Assembly: GCA_946894095.1 (NCBI GenBank)
Contig: OX335657.1
Span: 2,666,001-2,730,000, forward strand
DNA: 64,000 bases
Reading direction: 5' to 3'
Source: Incurvaria masculella
Taxonomy: Eukaryota > Arthropoda > Insecta > Lepidoptera > Incurvariidae
Shown: piece by piece, positions 8,956-19,149 of the stretch
Layout: each line of letters opens with the position of its first letter
Position numbering within the stretch: the stretch's first letter is position 1
Made by a program: the position numbers and the translations under genes
The notes under the pieces: model-generated
Told to the model about the DNA's origin: nothing
Databases searched by the model: none
The model's input: only the letters and a program-made list of their open reading frames with translations

Positions 8956-11900
8956 ATTACTACATTAAATATAGTACAATGGAATGCGCAGAGTCTACTC
9001 TGCAATCATCACATCTTAACACATTTTTTACATGAAAATTTTATACACATTGTTATCATCTCAGAAACATGGTTAAAACCTACTCAACATTGCAAATTTA
9101 GAGGTTATAATATAGAAAGAATGGACTCCGGCAACTCTCACAATGGAGTAACTATCTTAATTCATAATAGTCTTAATTATACTAAACTAAACACAATCAG
9201 TGATAATTCCACACAAAACATTGCTATCAAACTATATTACGATAACAAAGAGTTAACTATAGTTAGTTTCTATAGTCCTCCTAACTGCACACCTAGTTTT
9301 AGTAAAAAAAAATTTGAAAGTCTAGTTAAGAGTATACCGGAACCAATGCTATTTGCTGGAGACTTTAATGCTCACCACACATTATGGGGCTGCAATAACA
9401 TAGATGCAAGAGGTAAAGACATTCTTGAGACATTAGATGACAACAATTTTGTGCTCCTAAATGATGGTCAAGCCACTACAGTAGGCTCCAATAGATGGCG
9501 TCCAAATGCTCTAGATCTAACTTTTGTTTCTTCTTCTTTATCACTATCATGCTCCTGGTCGGTACACGATGATCCTCTGGGAAGTTATCACCTGCCAACA
9601 ATCACAAAAATGTTATTAGCCAACAGGAATCCCAATAATTTTCAAGACAATCTCAGTAATATTTCTCAACATCCTAACTTTAAGCTAGTTGACTGGGAAA
9701 AATATCGTCTACTTGTTAGCAAAGATTTTTTAAATTTTGATATTAATAATAAAAATCCAATTAGGCTGTATGATAATTTTTGTAAAGCACTTCATTCAGC
9801 TATAAAAAAATGTTTGCCTAAAAACGAATCGACACAAAAAAATAATAATATAAATAATAGATCTAGACGAAGATTGCCACTGCCGTGGTGGAATAAAACG
9901 TGCACAACTGCTGTGGAAAATGCTAAAAAAGCTTACATTAATTTTAAACAAGACAGCAATGAAACCAATTACATTGAATTTAAACGTTTACAAGCCATTA
10001 AAAAAGTTACTCTTAAAAATGAAAGAAAAAACGGTTGGAACAAACTATGCGAATCTTTCAACAGATACACTCCAATTAGTAAAATTTGGAACACAATAAA
10101 AAAATTCAATAAAACTTTCGTTCCACAAAACAGAGAATATCAGCCTTGGATACATGATTTTTTAAAAAAATATACACCAGACTTCGTTTCAAATATCCCA
10201 CAACTACTTAATACCATAGTACCAACAGTTGAGGAAAATTCCTACATGACAAAGCCTTTTTCACATTCTGAATTAAGATCCGCTTTACTTTCAAGAAGAG
10301 ATACTACATGTGGTTTGGATCACATTTCTTATAAAATGTTGCAAAATTTAGATCAATCAAGCACGACAATACTATTATTCATTTTTAATTGCTTAAGGAG
10401 CAGCTCAGTGATTCCAGGAGAGTGGAAAACCGATTGTTTGATACCAATTCTAAAACCAAATAAAAATAAACAGGATGTAGATTCTTATCGCCCAGTAGCA
10501 CTGACATCTTGCGTTGGAAAAATTTTCGAACAATTAATCAAGCAGCGACTAGAATTCCATACAGAAAAAAATTTTTTGCTTCCTAATAATCAATATGGTT
10601 TTAGACGTGGCCGTTCAGCCCGTGAAAGTATTACTCATTTACAAATTGACATCTCAAAAGCATTTGCAAAACATCACAATTTAGTTTGTGTGTTTTTTGA
10701 CATAATTGGTGCATTTAATAATATAGATCATTATCAACTAGCGTCAATTTTAAATTCCTTAGGAATCCCGGCTAAAATAGTGAATTGGATTTACACATTT
10801 TTAAATGGTCGACAGGTGTTTGTTAAGCACAATAATTATCTTTTTGGACCACGATTGTCTTATAAAGGCACGTGCCAAGGAGGAATATTAAGTCCTCTCC
10901 TTTTCATACTATATATTCACAGATTAAACCTGGTTTTAGGACCTAACGTTAGCAATCTTCAATTTGCTGATGACTTAGCAGTGTACTGTTCAACAAGCAA
11001 CATGGTAGAGACAGAGTTAAATATAAATAAAGCTATTAAACATTTACAAATTTACCTCAATAAACTAAACTTGGATATCAGTCCAGACAAAACCAAAGTT
11101 GTTGTTTTTAGCAAAAATAGAACTGTACCTATAATAGATATTGTCTATAATAATCATACTCTACCAGTTCACGATAGAGCAAAATTCTTGGGAATTTTGT
11201 TTACAAGAAACTTAACATGGAATGATTATGTCAATTCTGTAACAGATAAGGCGCTTCGAGCGTTTAACATTTTAAAGTCTTTGACAAAAACCTATTGGGG
11301 TGCAGATCCCAAAGTGCTAACCATGCTATATAAATCTTTAGTACGGAGTCATTTTGAGTATGGCTTTTTATGCTTTTCAAACAGTATAATACACATTGAC
11401 AAACTAGAAAAAATACAAAACAAAAACTTACGATTAATAATGGGAGCCATGATGTCAACACCTGTTGAGTCAATGCAGGCGGAGTGCAACATCCCTCCAT
11501 TGATGCTTCGTTTTAAATATCTGAAATTGAAATTCATTTTAAAGTTGTCTTCATTGCGTAATCATCCTTTACTTACCAAAATCCAGCATTGCCTATCCAA
11601 TCCCAATCCTATACTTTCCAATCCCAAACATTGTCCCTTCATCCTTACTTCTCTATCAGAAGCGTTGCAGTTTACGAAAGACAATGCCATCCATGCTCAC
11701 CTAAACTTTCCATGTTATACTGGAAGTTACGAAAGTAAATTTAGTGAAATGGATATATCAATAGACCAAAGAATAGAACGCAAAGAAGAAGTACTAGCCA
11801 AAATAGCCAGCTTTAAAGATTGCAAATGTATATACACGGACGGGTCAAAAACTTCTGGCGTTTCCTCAGCAATGTATGATGAATCAACAAAACGCGGATA

Positions 11901-12705
11901 TGCTGTTCGGATACCTACATTATCTTCAATCTATACAGCAGAAGCTCATGCAATATTGCTAGCTCTAGAATACATGGAAGCACAAACGCAGACTCGGAAA
12001 TGGCTCATAGTTAGCGACTCTATGAGCGTATTAAGTGCACTGCAGAACCCAAAATTTGACGCAAATACTCACCTCATTATTCACCGAATTCGTGAAAAAC
12101 ATCACTCCTTATTGATGAACGGAATAAATGTATCTTACTTATGGACCAGAAGCCACTTTGGCCTGAAAAATCACGATTTAGTGGATTATTTAGCGAAAAC
12201 AACAGCTGATGCGTGTATTGACAGCAGCTGCATCCGCAATGTTGCCATTACCTACACTGAATATATCCCACGCCTAAAAGCCCAAATATTACAGGAATGG
12301 AACAATCAATGGTCTAAATCGAATAAAGGAAGATGGTATGCAGCGATCAATGAAAAAATTGGTAAACCCCCATGGTTCAACAAAACAGTTCCTAGTTCCA
12401 GAAAATTTTACACAATCTTATGTCGACTTCGTTTTGGACATTGTCGTTTTCAATCTCATCTCTTCAGAATAAATTTAGCCGATTCAGCCGTCTGCCCATA
12501 CTGTCAACACTTGGAGCAAACCTTACACCATATCTTCTTCGACTGCCCTGCCTTCGAAGATGCGAGAGAAAATTTTTTGAATGCGCTAAGCAAAGAATAT
12601 AAAAGCCGTGAAAAAGTCCCGCTTGACATACAGAAATTGTTAACCAACAGTGTTAACTTTAGCCCAATATTCACATTTATCATAGATACAATCGAAGACT
12701 TATAA
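8956..12705 (+). CDS. LINE ORF2: endonuclease, reverse transcriptase, RNase H
   Basis: The enzyme nicks target DNA and reverse-transcribes the element RNA at the nick. The frame is open from 8902; endonuclease homology starts near 8970 (IVQWNAQSLL), so I extend upstream of the first in-frame ATG at 9121, which would delete the start of the nuclease. Endonuclease motifs: ISETW, GDFNAHHTLWG, ALDLTFVS and GSYHLPT. RT motifs include FFDIIGAFNNI and FADD at 10963-10974. RNase H residues follow in YTDGSKT, TAEAHAI and VSDSMS (11830-12020), and a CCHC motif CPYCQH...FFDC near 12490-12545. No stop or frameshift interrupts about 1,250 codons. Two oddities: no in-frame AUG before the endonuclease, and Tyr where the nuclease SDH motif normally has Asp. 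Confidence 0.9.
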   Translation: MTTLNIVQWNAQSLLCNHHILTHFLHENFIHIVIISETWLKPTQHCKFRGYNIERMDSGNSHNGVTILIHNSLNYTKLNTISDNSTQNIAIKLYYDNKELTIVSFYSPPNCTPSFSKKKFESLVKSIPEPMLFAGDFNAHHTLWGCNNIDARGKDILETLDDNNFVLLNDGQATTVGSNRWRPNALDLTFVSSSLSLSCSWSVHDDPLGSYHLPTITKMLLANRNPNNFQDNLSNISQHPNFKLVDWEKYRLLVSKDFLNFDINNKNPIRLYDNFCKALHSAIKKCLPKNESTQKNNNINNRSRRRLPLPWWNKTCTTAVENAKKAYINFKQDSNETNYIEFKRLQAIKKVTLKNERKNGWNKLCESFNRYTPISKIWNTIKKFNKTFVPQNREYQPWIHDFLKKYTPDFVSNIPQLLNTIVPTVEENSYMTKPFSHSELRSALLSRRDTTCGLDHISYKMLQNLDQSSTTILLFIFNCLRSSSVIPGEWKTDCLIPILKPNKNKQDVDSYRPVALTSCVGKIFEQLIKQRLEFHTEKNFLLPNNQYGFRRGRSARESITHLQIDISKAFAKHHNLVCVFFDIIGAFNNIDHYQLASILNSLGIPAKIVNWIYTFLNGRQVFVKHNNYLFGPRLSYKGTCQGGILSPLLFILYIHRLNLVLGPNVSNLQFADDLAVYCSTSNMVETELNINKAIKHLQIYLNKLNLDISPDKTKVVVFSKNRTVPIIDIVYNNHTLPVHDRAKFLGILFTRNLTWNDYVNSVTDKALRAFNILKSLTKTYWGADPKVLTMLYKSLVRSHFEYGFLCFSNSIIHIDKLEKIQNKNLRLIMGAMMSTPVESMQAECNIPPLMLRFKYLKLKFILKLSSLRNHPLLTKIQHCLSNPNPILSNPKHCPFILTSLSEALQFTKDNAIHAHLNFPCYTGSYESKFSEMDISIDQRIERKEEVLAKIASFKDCKCIYTDGSKTSGVSSAMYDESTKRGYAVRIPTLSSIYTAEAHAILLALEYMEAQTQTRKWLIVSDSMSVLSALQNPKFDANTHLIIHRIREKHHSLLMNGINVSYLWTRSHFGLKNHDLVDYLAKTTADACIDSSCIRNVAITYTEYIPRLKAQILQEWNNQWSKSNKGRWYAAINEKIGKPPWFNKTVPSSRKFYTILCRLRFGHCRFQSHLFRINLADSAVCPYCQHLEQTLHHIFFDCPAFEDARENFLNALSKEYKSREKVPLDIQKLLTNSVNFSPIFTFIIDTIEDL

Positions 12706-12872
12706 AAAAATAAAGAGGTCAAGGAAAAGTTTTTGATTTTGAAAAACATCTGAAAACACTTCAAGAATCACAAGAAGAAAAATGAAAATGACAAAATAAG
12801 ACTAGGCAGTATAGCTAAATGCTTTCGCCTTTCCTAAGGGAAAAAAAATACCAAAAAAAAAATAAAAAAAAA

Positions 12873-12886
12873 TCAATAGAGTGTGG
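12873..12886 (+). repeat. Right target-site duplication of the LINE
   Basis: Exact copy of the 14-bp sequence at 7613-7626, directly following the A-rich tail. Confidence 0.92.
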
Positions 12887-13216
12887 TCTGTGGTTTTCGA
12901 TTTCCCGCTCAAAACATGACAAAGCGGCCAAATTTTTTTACTGAGACTGGAGTAGGCATGGAGGTGATCCTCACCTCCATGGGAGTAGGTGCATCCTTTT
13001 TTTACGTCCAAAATACTTATGCAAATGCATGCTTGACGCATGCCACATGCATGCATGGTGGCCGAGTGGATTTATTGTTTGTGTTTGGCTGAGCGAGCAA
13101 CGCAGGCTCAGAAGTTTGCTGTCTCGGCACATCTCTCTCTTCTATTTTCGTATGCGGCGTACTTAATTCTACCAGGTTAATAAGCTAGTGCTTTCACCTC
13201 GACACGTTCAACCAGC
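12887..13216 (+). promoter_or_regulatory. Mcm10 5' flank, probable promoter region
   Basis: These 330 bases separate the LINE duplication from the Mcm10 ATG and must hold the proximal promoter and 5' UTR. I see no TATA box. There is an imperfect inverted motif GGTGATCC/TCACCTCC at 12960-12980 and several GCATGC repeats at 13022-13058. The start site cannot be fixed by eye. Confidence 0.4.
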
Positions 13217-15349
13217 ATGGAGGCCGAAGATGAGCTTGCCCAGTTAGAGGCACTATTAGCCGCTGAAGATGTCAGCGATCCGGCGCCTCGGGTTCTGCGA
13301 GATGCTGACCTCTTCTCGGGAAGTGAACCCACATCCGCTCCGGATGAAGTCCGCTCGAAAAGCGCCCTTCACAATGGAGACACGGACTCTTCCGACGACG
13401 AAGACAAGCGAAACTGCTTCGAGCCACGCTACAATGAGTACGGAAATGATATAAGGAAATTGATCGGCCGCCAAGAGGATGAAAAGCGAAACCGGAAGGT
13501 GGAGTTTGAGACCCGCCTTCGCCAAGCCAACGTTGAAGAAAAGACCAAGAAAAAAGCCAGTGAGACCTGTGAACGCGTTCCTCCTATTCCACCATTGGAC
13601 CCTAAATACACGCTGTGTGCACCCGCTCCCGCAGCAAATGTCAAAGCTGACGTTTTCACAGATCCTGTATTTGGTATGCGGATCACTAAGCCGTTGATCT
13701 CTAGTACTGGCTTACTAGACAGCATGCAAGGCCGTGAGGCCATCAACCTGTTGCGAGTGAAACGTCACACAGAGCATGGAGATTTGAGCAAGGACTGGGT
13801 TATAGCGGGTGCTATTGTGCGATCTAGTGGCACTAAGAAGTCTCAGAAGGGCAGCCAATTTGTGATATGGACTCTCAGCGATTTGAAGGATGATTTGAAA
13901 ACTGTGACATTATTTCTGTTCCGTAGAGCCTACAGTGAACTGTGGAAGACAAGTATTGGTACAGTAGTAGCTGTTCTCAACCCGAGCGTTCTCGATAAGA
14001 CGGAGGACCGCGTAGAACAAGCGAGTCTCAGTGTAGACAGCCCCGACCGAGTGATGGTGCTTGGACAATCCAAGGACTATGGGATTTGTAAGAGTAAGAA
14101 GAAAAATAGAGAACCGTGCACGTCTTTTGTGAATCTCAATCAATGTGAACACTGCATCTACCACGTTAAGCAGGAGTACCAAAAGTATGCGAGGAGACAA
14201 GAGCTCCAATCTTCCACGATGGGAAAGGGCCTCACCCAACCTTTACAGAATAAAATTCTAGGAAAAAGTACTGTAATTTACGGAGGCCGTTCGTACTCTG
14301 CTCTGCCCGTAGCCAAGAGCAAAAAGATTTTCAAACAGGACCAAAATAGACTCATGACATTGAGCGACTACTACAAAAGTGAGAGTGATCTTATGATAAA
14401 CAAATCTCCCTACGGAGGTCCCATTAAGAAAAGTGCAGTAACAGTGAACCCTACGGGATCACAGAGAATTAAAGACTTAGAGCGCCTGGAGAAATTGCAT
14501 GGGTCACCATTGTCTAACTCACCAACCGACAGCACAACATCGCTTGCCGAAAGGGTTGCCAGTTCACCTAAATTTAGCTTGGCGAAACCTAAAATTGGTT
14601 TCGGGCTCGAGAGTGCAGGAACTATTGACCTAAGCGTCAGCTACGGTCACCGGGCGATAGAACGAGCGAAGGCTAATGCAGCTAAAGTAATTCGGCAGAA
14701 CGGTGGAATCAAAAAAGTCGACCCCCATAATTTAAGAGGCACCGAGGCCGGAAAGAAAAGAGCTCTTGAGCGAATTAATAAATCTGGAAGTGATGATAGT
14801 GAAAATGACATGAAAAAGCCGAAAATTAACAAAGAATTAGATAAAATACAGCTGAAAGGGATGATGTCGGAGAGATTTAAGAAAATCCTTGAAGCAACAT
14901 CTGCTCACCAAAATTTAATTGAGCGACACGATGAAGCTGAACAGGAAAAGTACTTTGGCAAGCTAGAAAAGAAGGAAGCGATGGAAGAGAAAATGCTGAA
15001 TACTTTCAAGGTAGCATGCAAGGCCGTACGGTGCATCAAGTGCAAATACACCAGTTTCTCCGCATCCGATCGCTGCAAAGAGGAAAGGCATCCGCTTAAA
15101 GTATATGACAGTTTCAAAAGGTTCTTCAAATGCGGTGACTGTGGAAACCGCACAGTGTCGCTGGAGCTGATACCGATGCACGCCTGCAAAAACTGTCGCA
15201 GCTCCCGGTGGGAGAAGGCACCCATGATGAAGCAGAAGGGGGTGTCCCTCACGGAAGGTCTGTCCATAAGAGGGGAAGAGGAGAGTTACATTGGTGGGCA
15301 GATAACTTCAGGCAAGAATATAAATTTGCTCGTTCCAGATTCTGACTAA
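13217..15349 (+). CDS. Mcm10: Minichromosome maintenance protein 10, single exon
   Basis: Mcm10 binds single-stranded DNA and the CMG helicase, and is needed for origin firing and polymerase alpha loading in the nucleus. The uninterrupted frame gives 710 residues starting at MEAEDELAQLEALL. The N-terminal 120 residues are acidic and then basic coiled-coil-like. The internal domain has an OB fold (about 190-290) followed by the CCCH zinc finger: C291, C301, C310 or C313, and H316. The C-terminal domain has a paired zinc ribbon (C605/C608, C639/C642, C657/C660) of the Mcm10 C-terminal family. Length is within the metazoan range (about 700-880). There are no introns in the coding region. It could be a retrocopy, but intact motifs, its own 3' end and a non-A-rich flank argue for the native gene. 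Confidence 0.95.
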   Translation: MEAEDELAQLEALLAAEDVSDPAPRVLRDADLFSGSEPTSAPDEVRSKSALHNGDTDSSDDEDKRNCFEPRYNEYGNDIRKLIGRQEDEKRNRKVEFETRLRQANVEEKTKKKASETCERVPPIPPLDPKYTLCAPAPAANVKADVFTDPVFGMRITKPLISSTGLLDSMQGREAINLLRVKRHTEHGDLSKDWVIAGAIVRSSGTKKSQKGSQFVIWTLSDLKDDLKTVTLFLFRRAYSELWKTSIGTVVAVLNPSVLDKTEDRVEQASLSVDSPDRVMVLGQSKDYGICKSKKKNREPCTSFVNLNQCEHCIYHVKQEYQKYARRQELQSSTMGKGLTQPLQNKILGKSTVIYGGRSYSALPVAKSKKIFKQDQNRLMTLSDYYKSESDLMINKSPYGGPIKKSAVTVNPTGSQRIKDLERLEKLHGSPLSNSPTDSTTSLAERVASSPKFSLAKPKIGFGLESAGTIDLSVSYGHRAIERAKANAAKVIRQNGGIKKVDPHNLRGTEAGKKRALERINKSGSDDSENDMKKPKINKELDKIQLKGMMSERFKKILEATSAHQNLIERHDEAEQEKYFGKLEKKEAMEEKMLNTFKVACKAVRCIKCKYTSFSASDRCKEERHPLKVYDSFKRFFKCGDCGNRTVSLELIPMHACKNCRSSRWEKAPMMKQKGVSLTEGLSIRGEEESYIGGQITSGKNINLLVPDSD

Positions 15350-15389
15350 TAGTAAGAGTGATAATGCGTGTGTTATTGAATTGTGTGTA

Positions 15390-15395
15390 AATAAA
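15390..15395 (+). terminator. Mcm10 polyadenylation signal
   Basis: A canonical AATAAA lies 40 bases after the Mcm10 stop and is followed by a T-rich stretch (15402-15432), as expected of a cleavage and polyadenylation site. Confidence 0.7.
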
Positions 15396-15612
15396 TTTAC
15401 CCTTTTTTTAAATATTTTGTTTTGTTTTTTATTTATGGTTTATCTATCCTGGCTATACGGGTGTCGTAATGGCCACTACATTAATTTCGCCAGCATAATA
15501 TTCATGTTTTTAAAAAAAAATATCTCAAGTATCAAGTTACCGAGATTTACCTGCATTTTTGAAAATTATGTTTACACTAGGCGATAGTGTAATTTGACGC
15601 AACGTTGTAACT

Positions 15613-15712
15613 GTGCATAAGGAAGGTCTTGGCATGGAACCTAGATCCCATGTGGCGAGTCAGGCTAATGTCACGACTGTAGGTGTGATATTAGCCATCC
15701 ATGTCCAAGTAC
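15613..15712 (+). repeat. SINE 3' body fragment
   Basis: GGAAGGTCTTGGCATGG through GTGATATTAGCCATCCATG matches the last 100 bases of the shared SINE body. The head is missing. Confidence 0.7.
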
Positions 15713-16065
15713 AACATGCAACATTCCCACGTTATTACGAAACATTCGATTCTTTTTACACTAAAGCATTGAATTTATTTGTTTGAAAAGTCTAACTTTT
15801 TATTTAGAGGATATTCAGCAAAAACTTTTTTATTTTTTTCAATCCCAATAATAATATCTCAAACTTAATGTACTGGCCATTACGACAACTCATTCATTAT
15901 ATGGATGGATTATTAATCTTGTACTGCGTAGGTTCCGATACGTAAAAATAATACCATTACGCCCACTGCATTTCTTCTCGTGCATGTCGTTTGCTCTGTT
16001 GGGTTTCGGCACATTAAAAGAAAACAATTGGGCCTACTGCATTTCTTCACGTCCATATCCGCAGA

Positions 16066-16185
16066 GTTTTGATTGTGGTTCGGATTCCACGTAAAACTGA
16101 AGTTCCCCTTCCTTACTTACTGGTACGTTTGTCCCCGCCAGGGCTAGTGATATCGCATTGAATTAACGATGGCAAAAATTTTTCC
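16066..16185 (+). repeat. SINE middle fragment
   Basis: GTGGTTCGGATTCCACGT to the ATCGCATTGAATTAACGATGG segment matches the junction of head and body of the 5S-headed SINE. It is diverged and truncated on both sides. Confidence 0.65.
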
Positions 16186-16304
16186 ATAAATAAAAGTAAT
16201 AAAATAATTGCTAAGTTATTTTTATCAGCCACTTAAGGTCAACGCACGTAACTTTGTACAGCAATGGCCACCAATGAGTCTGTCAGTACTTTACAGTTCA
16301 ATTA

Positions 16305-16588
16305 AAAAAAAAACCAGTCAAGTGCGAGTCGGACTCCAACACGAAGGGTTCCGTGCCATTCATATCGTACACACAAAAAATCACGTTTTTTGTATGGGAC
16401 CCTCTTTAATTTTTATATTTTTTTTGTTTTACCTATTTGTTGTTATAGTGGCAAAATAAATAAACGTTCTGTGAACATTTCAGTTGCCTACCTATTACGG
16501 TTCATGAGATACAGCCCTGTGACAGACGGACGGACGGACAGCGAAGGGGTTTCGTTTTCACCCTTTGAGTACGGAACCCTAAAAATGG
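16305..16588 (+). repeat. CCGGCCAAGTGCGAGTCGG-family repeat
   Basis: About 285 bases running from a CAAGTGCGAGTCGGACT head with GAAGGGTTCCGT, through GACAGACGGACGGACGG, to GAGTACGGAACCCTAAAAA. Related copies are at 23411, 33553, 45320, 48375 and (minus) 51557 and 39206. The head has A-box and B-box-like segments, so a tRNA-type SINE is possible, but I do not assign a class. Confidence 0.8.
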
Positions 16589-16859
16589 ATAGTGCTTTTA
16601 GAAGGAATGTTTTAAAATTGTTGGTGTACACATTTTATGTGCAGGCAAAAACACATTTAATTTATTATCACAATCAGCACTTTATCGAATGAGCATAACC
16701 AGCTTCAATGAACTTTTCAAATTGATTGGACCTTCAATAGCGAAGGATAGATATTTCGAGTCGGTCGATTAAACAATCGGCAAGTGTTCAAAACATTCAA
16801 TAGGAATATATGTAGGTATTATCTGTGGAATAAAGCCTGGCCTATTTTCGTCCGATAAT

Positions 16860-17340
16860 TATATGCAGTTTGGCAATTAAGTACCGGGAATTTGGATATA
16901 ATTCTGGAACTGGCCGCACTGCGTGATCCATAAACATGGCTGGAAAGGGACTTTTTTTTCATTGTATTGGTTTTTTAAAACTACTTTACGAAATTAAGTG
17001 ACTCATGACAAACAACACATTCCTCATAAGGCATTCCAATGTTACTGCACACACCCTATAGCCCTAAAATCGCCCCCTGTGACTTTTTCTTAAGACTTTT
17101 CCAAGATGAAGTTGCACCTTAAGGGAACTCATCATGGCGGCCTACAGGAGGTCAAGGAAGCTGTAACCACGATGCAACTTCGGAAGAGGTTCTTCAAATG
17201 CATGTCATCAAGGCCAGTCGGCATGGTTAATGCAGTCCTTGAAACAATTTGGATGACCATGGACGCCATCAGATAAAAAGTCTGGCACACTCCATATGTC
17301 ACCCTGTCACATAGGTACAGTGCCGAGAAGGTTATTATCT
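16860..17340 (+). pseudogene. Decayed mariner-type transposase, C-terminal part
   Basis: Translation across 17030-17276, with one frame change near 17095, gives HTPYSPKIAPCDFFL and then KMKLHLKGTHHGG...TIWMTMDAIR and a stop. HTPYSP..PCDFF is the block carrying the last catalytic Asp of mariner (DD34D) transposases, and the lysine-rich segment after it matches the family C-terminus. The upstream two thirds are absent or unrecognisable. It is non-functional. Confidence 0.75.
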
Positions 17341-19140
17341 TGGTAGGTATTCAAGTCATTGCATGGAATGTTTTACGAAGTAACTGCTAGGTGCATCTGA
17401 ACAGTTGATAGAGAAAATCAAACAAAACATTGCAATAACGAGAAATTTAATTGTCTACTTATGCACATCTAAACAATTCGACACAATCCAATATTTTGTC
17501 AGAATTTATGTTTTCCAGTGTCACTTGCACAAATTGGAGACTGTATTTCTATTCAACTTTTCAAAGGAAAAAAATGAAAACATTTAAAATTGCTTCTAAA
17601 AACATAGTAAATATAAATACAATGATAGACTGTACTCGGTGGAATGTACGAGCAATACCAAAGTTACCTCGTCCTGTCTCGGCAAAGAGGACGGAAGTTA
17701 TTACAAAGAAAAACTAAGACTCCAATTCATGTTATTGATAATTCCTTGAGATTTCAAACCGCTTTTGAAGCGAGATAAGGGTCACACCACACTGCAACAT
17801 CATTCCACATAACAGTGCTGAGTAAAGAAAGTATGTGATTACTGATTACAAACGTTTTACAAAGCCTTCGACAATAAATTAAAACCACCTTTTCCATAAA
17901 ATTTGGAGAACAAAATATATTTAACAGTTCAGCCAAACCAATAGCGTTAAGTTTTTCTCGCCATGCCGTTTCATAATTTGCCATCGCGATAGTTCAGAGC
18001 TGTGTCCACTGCCCAGCATTGTCACGAGCTACGAACCACACTATGTACAAAATATATGCCCACAGACACTTTGCTTTAGTACTCCCTGAGCTAATGCACA
18101 TAGCTCATATAATATAAGATATACAGAAAATAATTTACATACATAGGCAATTAAAATAATAACTCGAAACCACAATGTAGTGGTGAATACGTAAAAAGGA
18201 ACTCCTTTCTAGAATTGGTTTCATGTGGAAGCCTATTCTGAGGGACTGATCATGCCATTGATATTAATTCCATTGGCGAACATTTGACGAGCATGCGAAC
18301 AAATCAAGTCAGTTTCAATTATGTAGGATCCTATACATACCAATAATAATCTGTGTATGCGAAAAATCAATTTATTACTCAAACATTCCAAAACATTGTT
18401 ATGGTTTTAAGTTATAATGCAAGTTTTACAACGATCACTGTCATAACTCCCGGAAATTTTTAATGAGGAGATTTTACACATGCAAAAATTTTTTATATTC
18501 ATAGAAACAAATTTGTGGAATCACTGTAAAAGAACACTAACACGTTAAAACTGGTAAATTTGATTTGATTAGAAAAAACTTACTGTTTTGGTTCTAAAAT
18601 ACTGGAAACAATTTAAATAAGTTTCGTTTTTCTGAACATAAATTAGGGCATTCTATAGTATACCTTGATATAAACTCTGAGGAAAAAATCACACTTTAAC
18701 CAAAATCAGGATTTCACAGTAACATACAGATATTTCGTCAGGAAAATGTATGAGGGCACTGAACAGTGTGCATGCGTGTTGCTCAACATGTGATTTTCCA
18801 CAAGCAGAGATGCGAGAATTCCGAATTGATTAATAATTATAAAAATAGTTTTATTTTTAATCCTGTCTCGTTGCATTCGGAATTATAATATGGTTGCTAT
18901 AATAAAACCTTAGGTGGTCGCACCCCTTTGAAAACATGATCACATCGAAAGGGGAGTTCCACCTGCCAATGCATAGAACTATTATCCAAAAACAAGCTTT
19001 CTGGAGATGGGTGACTTTTCACTGAACACGTTGACGAATAATTCTGGATCTGTGTAGACCCATCTTCACAATGGGGGGATACAGTGCATTGATAATATTA
19101 TAATAGAAAAAAATTAAAGTCAACTTTGCTCCAGTATATT
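17341..19140. other. AT-rich intergenic stretch with nothing recognised
   Basis: Both strands show only short, frame-broken reading frames and no family motif, RNA gene or clear repeat. It lies between the mariner remnant and the inverted motif array, downstream of both Mcm10 and GMPS. Confidence 0.5.
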
Positions 19141-19149
19141 AAGGGGGAA

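Larger units (their letters stand above)
7627..12872 (+). mobile_element. Full-length non-LTR retrotransposon (I-group LINE)
   Basis: This 5.2-kb element has a short 5' leader (7627-7733), ORF1 with zinc knuckles, ORF2 with endonuclease, reverse transcriptase and RNase H, a 165-bp 3' UTR and an A-rich tail with three A runs. It is bounded by an exact 14-bp target-site duplication. The domain order APE-type endonuclease, RT, RNase H, CCHC is that of the I superfamily, since most Jockey-clade elements lack RNase H; the exact clade is not certain. Intact frames and a perfect duplication point to recent insertion. Base use is strongly A-rich on the coding strand, unlike neighbouring host genes. 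It separates the 5' ends of sds22 and Mcm10. Confidence 0.93.

Noticed and set aside
9121..9123. ATG at 9121 as the start of LINE ORF2
   Set aside because: Endonuclease homology (IVQWNAQSLL, ISETW) is in frame upstream of it, so starting here would remove catalytic residues.
13217..15349. Mcm10 as a processed retrocopy
   Set aside because: It is intronless, but has no A tail or target duplication, has its own polyadenylation signal, and all zinc-binding residues are intact.
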